64,000 nt of DNA from Sphingomonas sp. (lineage in GTDB: Bacteria > Pseudomonadota > Alphaproteobacteria > Sphingomonadales > Sphingomonadaceae): assembly GCF_013812825.1 (NCBI RefSeq), contig NZ_JACCSU010000018.1, forward strand, positions 31,485-95,484, written 5' to 3'. The notes below the pieces were generated by a model. That model worked only from the letters and a program-made list of their open reading frames with translations. It did not search any database and was not told the origin of the DNA. Numbering within the stretch: position 1 is the stretch's first letter; each line of letters starts with the position of its first letter. Below are positions 51,187-62,357 of this stretch, in pieces. A program made the translations under genes and the position numbers.

Positions 51187-52554
51187 ATGCCGCTCCCCAC
51201 CGTCGCCATCGTCGGCCGGCCGAACGTCGGCAAATCGACCCTGTTCAACCGGCTGGTCGGCAAGAAGCTGGCGCTGGTCGACGACCGGCCGGGCGTGACC
51301 CGCGACCGGCGCGAGGGCGAGGCGACCCTGCTCGGGCTCGAGTTCAAGGTGATCGACACCGCCGGCTATGAGGACGAGGACCCGGCGACTCTGCCCGGGC
51401 GGATGCGCGTGCAGACCGAGGCCGCGGTGCGCGAGGCCGACGTCGCCTTGTTCCTGATCGACGCCCGCGAAGGGCTGACCCCGCTCGACGAAGAGATCGC
51501 GCGCTGGCTTCGCACTGGGGCGACGCCGGTGATCGTCGCCGCCAACAAGGCCGAAGGGCGCGGCGGCGAGGCGGGGCGGCTGGAAGCCTTCGCGCTCGGG
51601 CTCGGCGAACCGCTCGCGATCAGCGCCGAGCATGGCGAGGGGGTCGTCGACCTGTTCGAGGCGCTTCGGCCGATCGTCGAGCGGGACGGTCCAGAGCTAG
51701 AAGAGGAGGAGGAATCCGAGGGCGGCCCGCTGAAGCTGGCGATCGTCGGCCGGCCCAACGCGGGCAAGTCGACCCTGGTCAACCGAATGCTCGGCGAGGA
51801 GCGGATGATCACCGGGCCGGAAGCCGGGATCACTCGCGACGCCATCGCGCTGGAATGGGAATGGCAGGGGAGAAAGGTGCAGCTGGTCGACACCGCGGGC
51901 CTGCGCAAGCGCGCCAAGGTCGACGACAAGCTCGAGCGGCTGTCGGCCGCCGACGCGCGGCGGGCAATCGACCGGAGCGAGGTCGTGGTGCTGCTGCTCG
52001 ACGCGACCCGGGGGCTCGAGGTGCAGGATTTGAAGATCGCCGACGCGACCGTCGAGGAGGGGCGCGTGCTGATCATCGCGGTCAACAAATGGGACGTCGC
52101 CGACAACGCGTCCGCGCTGTTCAACGGAATCAAGGCGGCGCTCGAGGAAGGGCTGTCGCAATTGAAAGGCGTGCCGCTGCTGACCGTGTCGGCCAAGACC
52201 GGCAAGGGCATCGACCAGATTTTGAAGGTCGCGTTCGAGCTCCGGGAAGCCTGGTCGCGCCGGGTCGGCACCGGCGAGCTCAACCGGTGGTTCGAGCAGG
52301 CGCTCGAGGCCAACCCGCCGCCGGCGCCCAAGGGCCGGCGAATCAAGCTGCGCTACGTCACCCAGGTGAAGAACCGGCCGCCGAGCTTCGTCGTGTTCGG
52401 CAACCGCGTCGACGAGCTTCCCGACAGCTATCGCCGCTACCTGGTCAACGCGCTTCGCCGCGACCTCGATCTCGGGCCGGTGCCGCTGCGACTGAACTTT
52501 CGGGGATCGCGCAACCCGTTCGACGCGCCGAAGGGGAAGGTCGGCGGCCGCTAG
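51187..52554 (+). CDS. der: Ribosome biogenesis GTPase Der
   Basis: VAIVGRPNVGKSTLFNRLVGKKLALVDDRPGVTRDR and second GTPase domain IVGRPNAGKSTLVNRMLGEERMITGPEAGITRD. Confidence 0.97.
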   Translation: MPLPTVAIVGRPNVGKSTLFNRLVGKKLALVDDRPGVTRDRREGEATLLGLEFKVIDTAGYEDEDPATLPGRMRVQTEAAVREADVALFLIDAREGLTPLDEEIARWLRTGATPVIVAANKAEGRGGEAGRLEAFALGLGEPLAISAEHGEGVVDLFEALRPIVERDGPELEEEEESEGGPLKLAIVGRPNAGKSTLVNRMLGEERMITGPEAGITRDAIALEWEWQGRKVQLVDTAGLRKRAKVDDKLERLSAADARRAIDRSEVVVLLLDATRGLEVQDLKIADATVEEGRVLIIAVNKWDVADNASALFNGIKAALEEGLSQLKGVPLLTVSAKTGKGIDQILKVAFELREAWSRRVGTGELNRWFEQALEANPPPAPKGRRIKLRYVTQVKNRPPSFVVFGNRVDELPDSYRRYLVNALRRDLDLGPVPLRLNFRGSRNPFDAPKGKVGGR

Positions 52555-52658
52555 GCGATTTGGCGCTAAGCATGTCTTTACCCTTTCCGGGCTAATTCTC
52601 TCCCCGTGGGACCCAGTGCCGGCATGCCGCCGGCTGCAAAGCGTGGAGCGGCTTCAAC

Positions 52659-53111
52659 TTGAGCGACGCAACCAATTCGACCGACGGCGCTCCGGACATC
52701 GTCGACTGGGCGCATTTCGAGAAGTCCCGAGCCGAGCTTGGGCCGGGGTTCATCCGCATCCTCAGCTATTTCCGCGAGGACGGGGCCAAGTCGGTCGCGC
52801 AGATCGAGATGGCGATGCACACCGAGAACACCACCGCGCTGGTGATGCCGGCGCATACCATCAAGGGCGAGGCGCGCCAGTTCGGGGCCGAGCCGCTGGC
52901 CGCGGTCGCCGAGCTGATCGAGACCACCGCGCGGCTGTGCATCGAGACGCAGCGCTTTCCCGACGAGCTGGTCAAGGACGTGGTCGAACTGAAGCGCCTG
53001 TTCCAGGAAACCGTTCTCCAGTTCGACAAGGCGACCAACCCGCTGCTCACCCGCGCGCCGCAGGGCGCGTTCGGGCGCAAGGCCAGCAACCAGGGCTTCG
53101 GCCGGCTCTAG
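52659..53111 (+). CDS. Hpt domain-containing protein
   Basis: MPAHTIKGEARQFGAEPLAAVAELIE phosphotransfer histidine motif; TTG start inferred. Confidence 0.82.
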   Translation: MSDATNSTDGAPDIVDWAHFEKSRAELGPGFIRILSYFREDGAKSVAQIEMAMHTENTTALVMPAHTIKGEARQFGAEPLAAVAELIETTARLCIETQRFPDELVKDVVELKRLFQETVLQFDKATNPLLTRAPQGAFGRKASNQGFGRL

Positions 53112-53115
53112 GGTT

Positions 53116-53147
53116 CCCATCAAAGTAATACTTTGATGGGTTCCTTT
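53116..53147. terminator. Bidirectional terminator-like hairpin
   Basis: cccatcaaag-taata-ctttgatggg between convergent genes. Confidence 0.7.
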
Positions 53148-54414
53148 AAGCCCCGGCAGCGACCGGGGTTGCGGCGCGCCGCTTGCGGAACGGCTGCAGC
53201 TGCCGGCGCGCGAGGCTGCGCCACAACCATTCGAGCGGCCCGTAGGCGAAGCGCTCGAGCCAAGGCTTCGACCAGGCGAGCATCACGAGCCACATCGCGG
53301 CGACCACCAGCCACAGCTCGATTCGGCTGACGCTCCCGAACCAGCCGAGCCCCCAGCCGAAGAACAGCCCGGTCATCAGGATCGACGTGCCGAGATAATT
53401 GCTGAACGCCGCCCGGCCGGTGGCGGCGATCCGGTCGACCAGCCAGCCGCCGCGTCGGGTCGCGAGGATGATCAGCGCCGCGTAGGCGATGATCATCAGC
53501 GGCCGGAAGGGAACTGTCGCGGCGAACGAGTAGGTAAAGATCCCGGGTACCGAGAAGTCGTCAGCCAGCAGCAGGGCGGCAAGCAGGACATAGACGGGGA
53601 TCGCGACGGCAAGGGCGGTGATGGCGACACCGCGGTAGCGGGCATTGTCCCAGGCGCCGGTCAGGAAGCCGCATTTGAGCGCCGCCATCCCGAACAGCAT
53701 GTAGGCGAGGGTCTCCGGGCCGAACAAGAAGGTGAAGAAGAGCGGCATCAGCGCCTTTTCGGTCAGCTGATATTCGACGATCCCGGTCCAGGGGCCGAGG
53801 AACAAAGCCAGCTCCTCGCGCAGCACCGCGGCGCTCGGGATCGCCATGTCGTGGCTGAATTCGGCCCATTCCTTGAGCGTCTCCGGACCGGCGCCCGGAG
53901 CGGCCGCGGCGGCGCTGAGCGAATGCGCGTAGGCCGCGCCGCCGCCCATGATGAGCAGCTGGACCGTCACCAGCGCGATTCCCCAGCGGACCAGCGCCCG
54001 CGGCTCGAGCCCCCGGAAGAACCAGGCGACCATGCCGATCAGCGCGTAACCGATCAGAATGTCGCCGTACCAGATGAAGTAATAATGGATCATCCCGAAC
54101 AGCAGCAGCCACAGCTGGCGGGCGAAGGTCACGCGTTTGGGCGAATCGGCGGATTTCTCGGCAAGCTGGATGACCAGCATCATCGAGGCCCCGAACAGCA
54201 ACGAGAACAGGCCGCGCATCTTGCCGTCGACGAAGACGAAGCTGAACGCCCAGGAGGCGAGGTCGGCGGCGCTTTCGGTGCCGTAGGCGAGCGGGTTGAG
54301 GTAGGCCTGCGGGGGCATCGCGAAGGCGACGATGTTCATCGCCAATATGCCCATCACCGCGACTCCGCGGACGATGTCGAGAGTGAGGATCCGGGATTTG
54401 GTCGTGTCGGTCAT
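53146..54414 (-). CDS. DUF418 domain-containing membrane protein
   Basis: ILTLDIVRGVAVMGILAMNIVAFAMP; TGRAAFSNYLGTSILMTGLFFGWGLG. Confidence 0.93.
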   Translation of the reverse strand: MTDTTKSRILTLDIVRGVAVMGILAMNIVAFAMPPQAYLNPLAYGTESAADLASWAFSFVFVDGKMRGLFSLLFGASMMLVIQLAEKSADSPKRVTFARQLWLLLFGMIHYYFIWYGDILIGYALIGMVAWFFRGLEPRALVRWGIALVTVQLLIMGGGAAYAHSLSAAAAAPGAGPETLKEWAEFSHDMAIPSAAVLREELALFLGPWTGIVEYQLTEKALMPLFFTFLFGPETLAYMLFGMAALKCGFLTGAWDNARYRGVAITALAVAIPVYVLLAALLLADDFSVPGIFTYSFAATVPFRPLMIIAYAALIILATRRGGWLVDRIAATGRAAFSNYLGTSILMTGLFFGWGLGWFGSVSRIELWLVVAAMWLVMLAWSKPWLERFAYGPLEWLWRSLARRQLQPFRKRRAATPVAAGA

Positions 54415-54436
54415 GCGCGCCCCTCCGCCACCTTAT

Positions 54437-54523
54437 CGTCATTCCCGCGCAAGCGGGAATCCCGCTGACTAACCCGGCCATCCCAGAAAGGAAGCGGGAT
54501 CCCCGCGTGCGCGAGAATGACGG
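54437..54523. repeat. Inverted-pair 'tcattcccgcg' repeat
   Basis: cgtcattcccgcgcaagcgggaatcc ... gggatccccgcgtgcgcgagaatgacgg. Confidence 0.75.
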
Positions 54524-54534
54524 ATGAAAAACCG

Positions 54535-55014
54535 TCAGTCCTTGGCAGGCTCCGATTGAAGCTGGATGTAATTGGGCAGGCCCATCGCCGCGATCATTTC
54601 GAACTGCTGCTCGAGATGGTCGACATGGTCTTCCTCGTTGGAAAGAATTCTCGAGAACAGGTCGCGGCTGACGAAATCGCGGGTGCCCTCACAATGGGCG
54701 ATCGCGCCCTTGAGCTGGTCGACCGCCTCGTTCTCGAGCTCGAGGTCGGCTTTGAGGATCTCCTCGACATTCTCGCCGATCCGAAGCCGGCCGAGCATCT
54801 GGAAGTTGGGCAGTCCGTCGAGGAACAGGATGCGCTCGGCGAGCTCGTCGGCGTGCTTCATCTCGTCGATCGATTCGTGGCGCTCGAACTCGGCGAGCTT
54901 CTTGATCCCGGCGTTGTCGAGCAGCCGGTAGTGCAGCCAATATTGGTTGACCGCGGTCAGCTCGTTCTTGAGCGCCTCGTTCAAATGCTCGATGACCTTG
55001 GCGTCGCCCTTCAT
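54535..55014 (-). CDS. bfr: Bacterioferritin
   Basis: MKGDAKVIEHLNEALKNELTAVNQYWLHYRLLDNAGIKKLAEFERHESIDEMKHADELAERILFLDGLPN. Confidence 0.97.
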   Translation of the reverse strand: MKGDAKVIEHLNEALKNELTAVNQYWLHYRLLDNAGIKKLAEFERHESIDEMKHADELAERILFLDGLPNFQMLGRLRIGENVEEILKADLELENEAVDQLKGAIAHCEGTRDFVSRDLFSRILSNEEDHVDHLEQQFEMIAAMGLPNYIQLQSEPAKD

Positions 55015-55130
55015 TGCAAGCCTCCCTATTGCCGCCGGCTTTACTCTTGCGGGCGGCGCAGGGAAAGCTTTAAATTGGCGGAAATCTGCGGAAAATTTGC
55101 GATTGATTGTCAGTCGCAGTCGCAGTGCTC

Positions 55131-55325
55131 TCAGGCCGAAACCATCCGCAGCTTCGGGCGCTTGGCGCGCTCCTGGTCGATCAGCTCCTGCGCGTAAACC
55201 AGGCAACAGCCGCAATGCGGTTCGCAACCGAGGTAGGCGTAGGCCTTGTCGGGGCAGGTCGCGCCCGAGCGCGCGGCCTCGCGCACTTCGGTCTCGGTGA
55301 TGGCGTTGCACACGCAAACGATCAT
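55131..55325 (-). CDS. bfd: (2Fe-2S)-binding bacterioferritin-associated ferredoxin
   Basis: MIVCVCNAITETEVREAARSGATCPDKAYAYLGCEPHCGCCL. Confidence 0.9.
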   Translation of the reverse strand: MIVCVCNAITETEVREAARSGATCPDKAYAYLGCEPHCGCCLVYAQELIDQERAKRPKLRMVSA

Positions 55326-55372
55326 GGGCGCCCTATACTGCTAATGCGACCTATTCGCAATAGGAAGCAGCA

Positions 55373-55780
55373 TCAGCGCTCGGACTTGCGGATCACCAGC
55401 TTGAGGCCCGACCAGGTCGAGTCGACCGCGCAGACCTTGACGTCGACCAGCCCGAGCGGGAGCGCGACGTCGCGGATTACGTCCTCGCTGATGTCGGTCG
55501 CGACCTTGGCGGCTTTCCTCGGCCAGCTGACCCAGACGAAGCCGTCACGGGCGAGCAGCGGCAGCAGCAGGCGCAGCTCGCACTCGAGCACCGCGCGCCT
55601 GGTGACGAAGATGTGCGCCGCCTCGATCGGCGACTCGGGCGCATCGAGCCGGACGAGCGCCGGTGCGTCGCGCTCGATCTCGGCGCGGACGCCATCCGGC
55701 ATCCCGCACCACCAGGTGCGAAGCCCCGGCTCGAGGCTCAGCTTCCGAGCGAGCGGGGTTCCGGAGTAACCGGCGGTCAA
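55373..55780 (-). CDS. DUF3052 family protein (TTG start)
   Basis: TAGYSGTPLARKLSLEPGLRTWWCGMP...DAPESPIEAAHIFVTRRAVLE; start overlaps the DUF559 stop. Confidence 0.78.
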   Translation of the reverse strand: MTAGYSGTPLARKLSLEPGLRTWWCGMPDGVRAEIERDAPALVRLDAPESPIEAAHIFVTRRAVLECELRLLLPLLARDGFVWVSWPRKAAKVATDISEDVIRDVALPLGLVDVKVCAVDSTWSGLKLVIRKSER

Positions 55781-56196
55781 GTTGTCTCCTCCCCGGCACG
55801 GGGAGGGGGACCATCCGGCGCAGCCGGATGGTGGTGGGGATTGCTCCGTTCGATGCAAGCGGCGATGATCCATTCGATGGCTTGGTCGGCCGAGCGCGCG
55901 ATATCCGCCGCGGGGATGCGCAGCGTCGCAACTTCGCGAGCCTCTAGCCACCGATCGCGGGCTTCGCCGCGCGCCGGCCCATCGCCCATATCGTGGGAAA
56001 TGCCGTCGACCTCGATCGCGAGTCGGGCCTCGGAGCAAAAGAAATCGAGCACATATTGCCCGGCCGGATGCTGGCGGCGGAACTTGAAGCCACTGGGCTT
56101 ACGCCGAAGGCGGTGCCACAGGATCACCTCGGGCGCGGTCATCGTGCGGCGCAGCTTGCGCGCCTTTTTCACCGTCATCTTTGGGCCGCAGAGCAT
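55777..56196 (-). CDS. DUF559 domain-containing (Vsr-like) endonuclease
   Basis: RRTMTAPEVILWHRLRRKPSGFKFRRQHPAGQYVLDFFCSEARLAIEVDGISHD; C-terminal PHHHPAAPDGPPPRAGEETT is encoded by the repeat. Confidence 0.9.
   Translation of the reverse strand: MLCGPKMTVKKARKLRRTMTAPEVILWHRLRRKPSGFKFRRQHPAGQYVLDFFCSEARLAIEVDGISHDMGDGPARGEARDRWLEAREVATLRIPAADIARSADQAIEWIIAACIERSNPHHHPAAPDGPPPRAGEETT
55785..55840 (-). repeat. Double-hairpin dispersed repeat, copy 4 left arm
   Basis: Reverse complement tccccaccaccatccggctgcgccggatggtccccctccccgtgccggggaggaga. Confidence 0.8.
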
Positions 56197-56204
56197 GGAG
56201 CCAT

Positions 56205-56259
56205 CCCCTCCACCATGCTTCGCACGGTCCCCCTCCCCGAGACAAGCTCGGGGAGGAGA
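56205..56259 (+). repeat. Double-hairpin dispersed repeat, copy 4 right arm
   Basis: cccctccaccatgcttcgcacggtccccctccccgagacaagctcggggaggaga. Confidence 0.8.
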
Positions 56260-56260
56260 G

Positions 56261-58498
<2,238 letters not shown>

Positions 58499-58615
58499 GC
58501 GCGGCGCCTTAGCGGTGTCGGCGAACGGCGGCTAGCGGTCGACCAACCGGTTTGGAGCGACTCGCCCAACAGCAGTAAGGAGGCGCGTTCCGGGGGAAAT
58601 CGAGGAGAGCAGCAG

Positions 58616-59092
58616 ATGGCGAATCCTATTCCCGAGGGCTATCACAGCGTCACGCCCTACATCATCGTCGACGATGCCAAGGCGGCGATCGACTTCTACG
58701 CGCGCGCGTTCGGAGCGAGCGAGAAGTTCCGGTTGCCGATGGGCGACAAGATCGGCCATGCCGAGCTCCAGATCGGCGACAGCGTCGTCATGCTCGCCGA
58801 TGAATTTCCCGAGCGCGACATTCGCGGTCCCAAGGCGCGCGGCGGGGCGACATCGAGCCTGATGATCTATGTCGATGACGTCGATTCGGTCTTCCAGCGG
58901 GCGATCGATGCCGGCGGCCGGGCCGACGGCGAGGGAGTCAAGGATCAGTTCTACGGCGATCGCTCGGGCACTCTGGTCGATCCGTTCGGACATAAGTGGA
59001 CCATCGCGACCCACGTCGAGGACGTGCCCGACGACGAGCTGCAGCGGCGCATGCAGGAGTTCTCGACGCACAAGCAGAGCGAGCCGGCCTAG
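58616..59092 (+). CDS. VOC family protein (glyoxalase/PhnB-like)
   Basis: YHSVTPYIIVDDAKAAIDFYARAFGASEKFRLPMGDKIGHAELQIGDSVVMLADE; DPFGHKWTIATH. Confidence 0.93.
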   Translation: MANPIPEGYHSVTPYIIVDDAKAAIDFYARAFGASEKFRLPMGDKIGHAELQIGDSVVMLADEFPERDIRGPKARGGATSSLMIYVDDVDSVFQRAIDAGGRADGEGVKDQFYGDRSGTLVDPFGHKWTIATHVEDVPDDELQRRMQEFSTHKQSEPA

Positions 59093-59145
59093 GCCCAGGC
59101 CCGGCTAGCGATCGCAGCTCAATCGCTGAGCTGCGCTCGGCGTCT

Positions 59146-59514
59146 TCAGACGTGGCAGCTCTGGCTGCCCTTGCCGGGGCGGGTCAGGGTGACGCTGGAG
59201 CCCGCTCCCGTGCCGGTCAGCGAGAAGCCCTCGGCCACCATCGGCTCGCCTTCCGCCGGCGCCACCACGTGTGTCGGCGGGCCGTTCCGCTCGGTGCGGA
59301 CGTTGGCCGACTTATTGTCCGACAGCCAGTCGATGTAGACGATGCTGTTGTCCTTGCAGCGGTAGATCTTGCTGGCCGAGATCGACGGCGGGAGGACGAC
59401 GTCGTTGGTGGTGACATTGTCTTCGAGGCCGGTGTTGACGGTGACGGCTTCCTGGTCGCAGCCGGCTAGCGCGGCGGCCGCGGCCAGGCACAGTATGAGC
59501 GGGGTCCGAGTCAT
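59146..59514 (-). CDS. Putative lipoprotein
   Basis: MTRTPLILCLAAAAALAGCDQEAV lipobox. Confidence 0.65.
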   Translation of the reverse strand: MTRTPLILCLAAAAALAGCDQEAVTVNTGLEDNVTTNDVVLPPSISASKIYRCKDNSIVYIDWLSDNKSANVRTERNGPPTHVVAPAEGEPMVAEGFSLTGTGAGSSVTLTRPGKGSQSCHV

Positions 59515-59598
59515 AGTCGCGCATTGCGCATCGCCGTGGGGCCGCGTCAAGATGGCCCGCTTGCATTGTCTCGATGCGGGCCATAGCTATCGGCCGGC

Positions 59599-59835
59599 AT
59601 GGTCGACAATGCCGGCACCAGCGCGCAGCGAATCCGCATTGGCCTGACCGGCCTCGCTTTCGCTTTTTTGCTCGTCCTCCTCGGCTCGGTGATCAGCCGG
59701 TCGGGAAGCAACGAGGGCGCGGCGAACGCGGCCGAGCAGGCGGCCGCCAATGCCGCTCCCAACGAGCCGCTGGCCGAGCTCGGGGTCGCGCCGGGCGGCG
59801 ACAGCCTGGCCAACAACAGCAGCGACAAGCAGTGA
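59599..59835 (+). CDS. Small single-TM hypothetical protein
   Basis: MVDNAGTSAQRIRIGLTGLAFAFLLVLLGSVISRSG; GTGA overlap with the next ORF. Confidence 0.5.
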   Translation: MVDNAGTSAQRIRIGLTGLAFAFLLVLLGSVISRSGSNEGAANAAEQAAANAAPNEPLAELGVAPGGDSLANNSSDKQ

Positions 59836-60590
59836 CCGACGCGCCCGTTCGGCGGGCGGCAAGGGTTCGCGGCGCGGCCCGCGCGCGCGCCGCGGCGATG
59901 CTTGGCGCCGGACTGATTGCCGCGGCGGGGCTCGCCTATGTGACGGACCGCAAGGAGGCGGCGGACCCGGTCGCTGCATCGGCCAAGCCGGCGCTGATGC
60001 TGCTGACGACCTTGCCGCTGGTCTTCGGCGAGCAGTTCGGCCTCGAAGGCGGCGGTTCGCCGGCGCTGAAGGCGCTCGAGACCCGCTACACCGTGACTCC
60101 GGTCGGGGTCACCGACGCCGAGACGCTTCGGCAGGGCCGGCTTCTGCTGATGGCCCACCCGATCGCCCAGCCGGCCGAAGCCCTGGTCGACCTCGATCGC
60201 TGGGTGCGCGAGGGCGGGCGGCTGCTGCTGCTCGCCGACCCGGCGCTCGAGTGGCCCAGCGAACGGCCGCTGGGCGACCCGCTCCGCCCGCCGCCGGCGT
60301 TCGCCGACACCGGCCTGCTTCGGCATTGGGGGTTGGGGCTCGACGCTCCGGACGAGCGCGGGCCGAAGCTGCGCAAGCTTGGCGGCCAGGAAGTTCTCAC
60401 CAACTCGCCGGGCGCGCTGGCCGGCCGGTGCCCGATCAGCCGCGATGGCCTCGTCGCCCATTGCCGGATCGGCAAGGGCGAGGCGACGATCGTCGCCGAC
60501 GCGGACTTGCTCAACGTTGAGGACCTGGACGGGCCGACCGACAACAACCTGGATGCGGTCCTGGCCGAGCTGGCCGCGCTCGAACGGTGA
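59832..60590 (+). CDS. GldG/DUF4350-like hypothetical protein (GTG start)
   Basis: PALMLLTTLPLVFGEQFGLEGG...LLLMAHPIAQPAEALVDLDRWVREGGRLLLLADPALEWPS. Confidence 0.55.
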   Translation: MTDAPVRRAARVRGAARARAAAMLGAGLIAAAGLAYVTDRKEAADPVAASAKPALMLLTTLPLVFGEQFGLEGGGSPALKALETRYTVTPVGVTDAETLRQGRLLLMAHPIAQPAEALVDLDRWVREGGRLLLLADPALEWPSERPLGDPLRPPPAFADTGLLRHWGLGLDAPDERGPKLRKLGGQEVLTNSPGALAGRCPISRDGLVAHCRIGKGEATIVADADLLNVEDLDGPTDNNLDAVLAELAALER

Positions 60591-60635
60591 CAGACTCGGC
60601 ACGCCGAGTCGGGTGCGCGGGAGTGGTGCACAGAG

Positions 60636-60644
60636 TTATCCACA
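60636..60644 (+). promoter_or_regulatory. Perfect consensus DnaA box TTATCCACA
   Basis: Exact match in the intergenic region upstream of mraZ. Confidence 0.4.
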
Positions 60645-60891
60645 GAGGAGACGGCGAGAACAGTTCAAGAACATCGCCAAGAACTGCGGTCAAAATGTCG
60701 CGGTTTTCCGCTGTTTGGCACGAATTCCCCCAATTATGGCATGAAAACCCATTGTATCCCCCACATTGTTGAGTTACCAACAACGACTGTAGCGCGGGGC
60801 TGACCCATCACGATGGACCCTGACGCGGGGAGCGCCGCAAATCCGCGCGCCCGCGAACGGGACCGCTTTGCGCTGCGAACGGGGAGAGGAC

Positions 60892-61383
60892 GTGGCGCTA
60901 GAGCATCTGTTCCAGGGCAGTGCGCTGAACGCGGTCGATGCCAAGGGCCGCGTCTCCGTTCCCGCTTTCCTGCGCAGCGTCGTCGAGCGCCGCGGCGACG
61001 CCAAGAGCATCGTCCTCGCCAAGCACGAGAGCTTCCCTTGCCTGAGCGCCTACGACCCCGCCTACGCGGCGCTGAAGCATTCGAAACTCGAGCGGCTGCT
61101 CGAGAAGGAAGAGACCAGCGCCCAGGCCCAGCTCGAATATCAGCAACGCAATTTGATGGCTTTCGCCGCCACCGAGGAAGTGCCCTACGACAGCTCCGGC
61201 CGGATCGTCCTCCCGCCGATGATGCGTCGCAAGGGCTCGATCGAGGAGGTCGCCTTGTTCCTCGGCGCCGGCGAGACCTTCCAGATTTGGAACCCGGCGC
61301 TGCTCCTCAAGGATGATCGAATCCCGGAGGACATGAAGGACATCGCCCGCTACCGGCTCGAGGAAAGGGGGCTCGGCGCATGA
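60892..61383 (+). CDS. mraZ: Division/cell wall cluster transcriptional regulator MraZ (GTG start)
   Basis: [26 protein letters not shown]...[37 protein letters not shown]. Confidence 0.95.
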   Translation: MALEHLFQGSALNAVDAKGRVSVPAFLRSVVERRGDAKSIVLAKHESFPCLSAYDPAYAALKHSKLERLLEKEETSAQAQLEYQQRNLMAFAATEEVPYDSSGRIVLPPMMRRKGSIEEVALFLGAGETFQIWNPALLLKDDRIPEDMKDIARYRLEERGLGA

Positions 61384-62357
61384 CGCGCGCTTCCTCCGGT
61401 CCCCGCCACTTGCCGGTGCTGGTCGATGAAGTCGTCCAGGCCCTCGCCATTGCCCGTGGCGAGACCCTGGTCGACGGCACTTTCGGGGCAGGCGGCTATA
61501 CGCGCGCCATGCTCGCGGCGGGGGCGGGACGAGTGATCGGTTTCGACCGCGATCCGGATGCGATCGCGCAAGGACCGACACTCGTTCCGGACGCCATCAG
61601 CACTGGGCGACTGACCCTGGTCGAGGAGCGATTCTCGCAAATGGACCGGGTGCTCGCCGAGCGGGGAATTGGTCTGGTCGACGGGATCGCGCTCGATATC
61701 GGCGTGTCGTCGATGCAGCTGGATCGGGCGGACCGCGGCTTTTCCTTCCAGGCCGACGGTCCGCTCGACATGCGCATGAGCAAATCGGGGCTGACCGCCG
61801 CCGAATTCCTCAACCAGGCCGACGAAGCCGAGATCGCCCGAATCCTCAAGGACTATGGCGAAGAGCCGCGCGCCCGCGCCGTCGCCCGAGCGATCGCCGC
61901 CGCCCGCCCGATCGAACGGACCACCGAGCTCGCCGCGATCGTCCGCCGCGCCGCCGGCTTCCGCCCGGGCCAGAGAACCGATCCCGCGACCCGCACCTTC
62001 CAGGCGATTCGAATCCATTTGAACGCCGAGCTCGACGAGCTCGAGGACGGACTCGCCGCCGCCGAGCGCTCGCTCAAACCCGGCGGCCGGCTCGCGGTGG
62101 TGACGTTCCACAGCCTCGAGGACCGAATCGTCAAGCGCTTCCTGCGGACACGCAGCGGCGCCACTCCGGCCGGCTCGCGCCACCGGCCAGTGCTCACGGA
62201 TCCCGACCAGCCGACGTTCGAGCGGGTCGCCAGGCCGGTGGTGCCCTCGGAGCGCGAGACCGCCGCCAACCCGCGCGCCCGCTCGGCCCGGCTGCGGAGC
62301 GCGGTTCGCACCTCGGCTCCAGCCTGGGCTCCTGCCTCGAAAGGGAGGGATCAATGA
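61380..62357 (+). CDS. rsmH: 16S rRNA (cytosine(1402)-N(4))-methyltransferase
   Basis: [82 protein letters not shown]. Confidence 0.98.
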   Translation: MTRASSGPRHLPVLVDEVVQALAIARGETLVDGTFGAGGYTRAMLAAGAGRVIGFDRDPDAIAQGPTLVPDAISTGRLTLVEERFSQMDRVLAERGIGLVDGIALDIGVSSMQLDRADRGFSFQADGPLDMRMSKSGLTAAEFLNQADEAEIARILKDYGEEPRARAVARAIAAARPIERTTELAAIVRRAAGFRPGQRTDPATRTFQAIRIHLNAELDELEDGLAAAERSLKPGGRLAVVTFHSLEDRIVKRFLRTRSGATPAGSRHRPVLTDPDQPTFERVARPVVPSERETAANPRARSARLRSAVRTSAPAWAPASKGRDQ

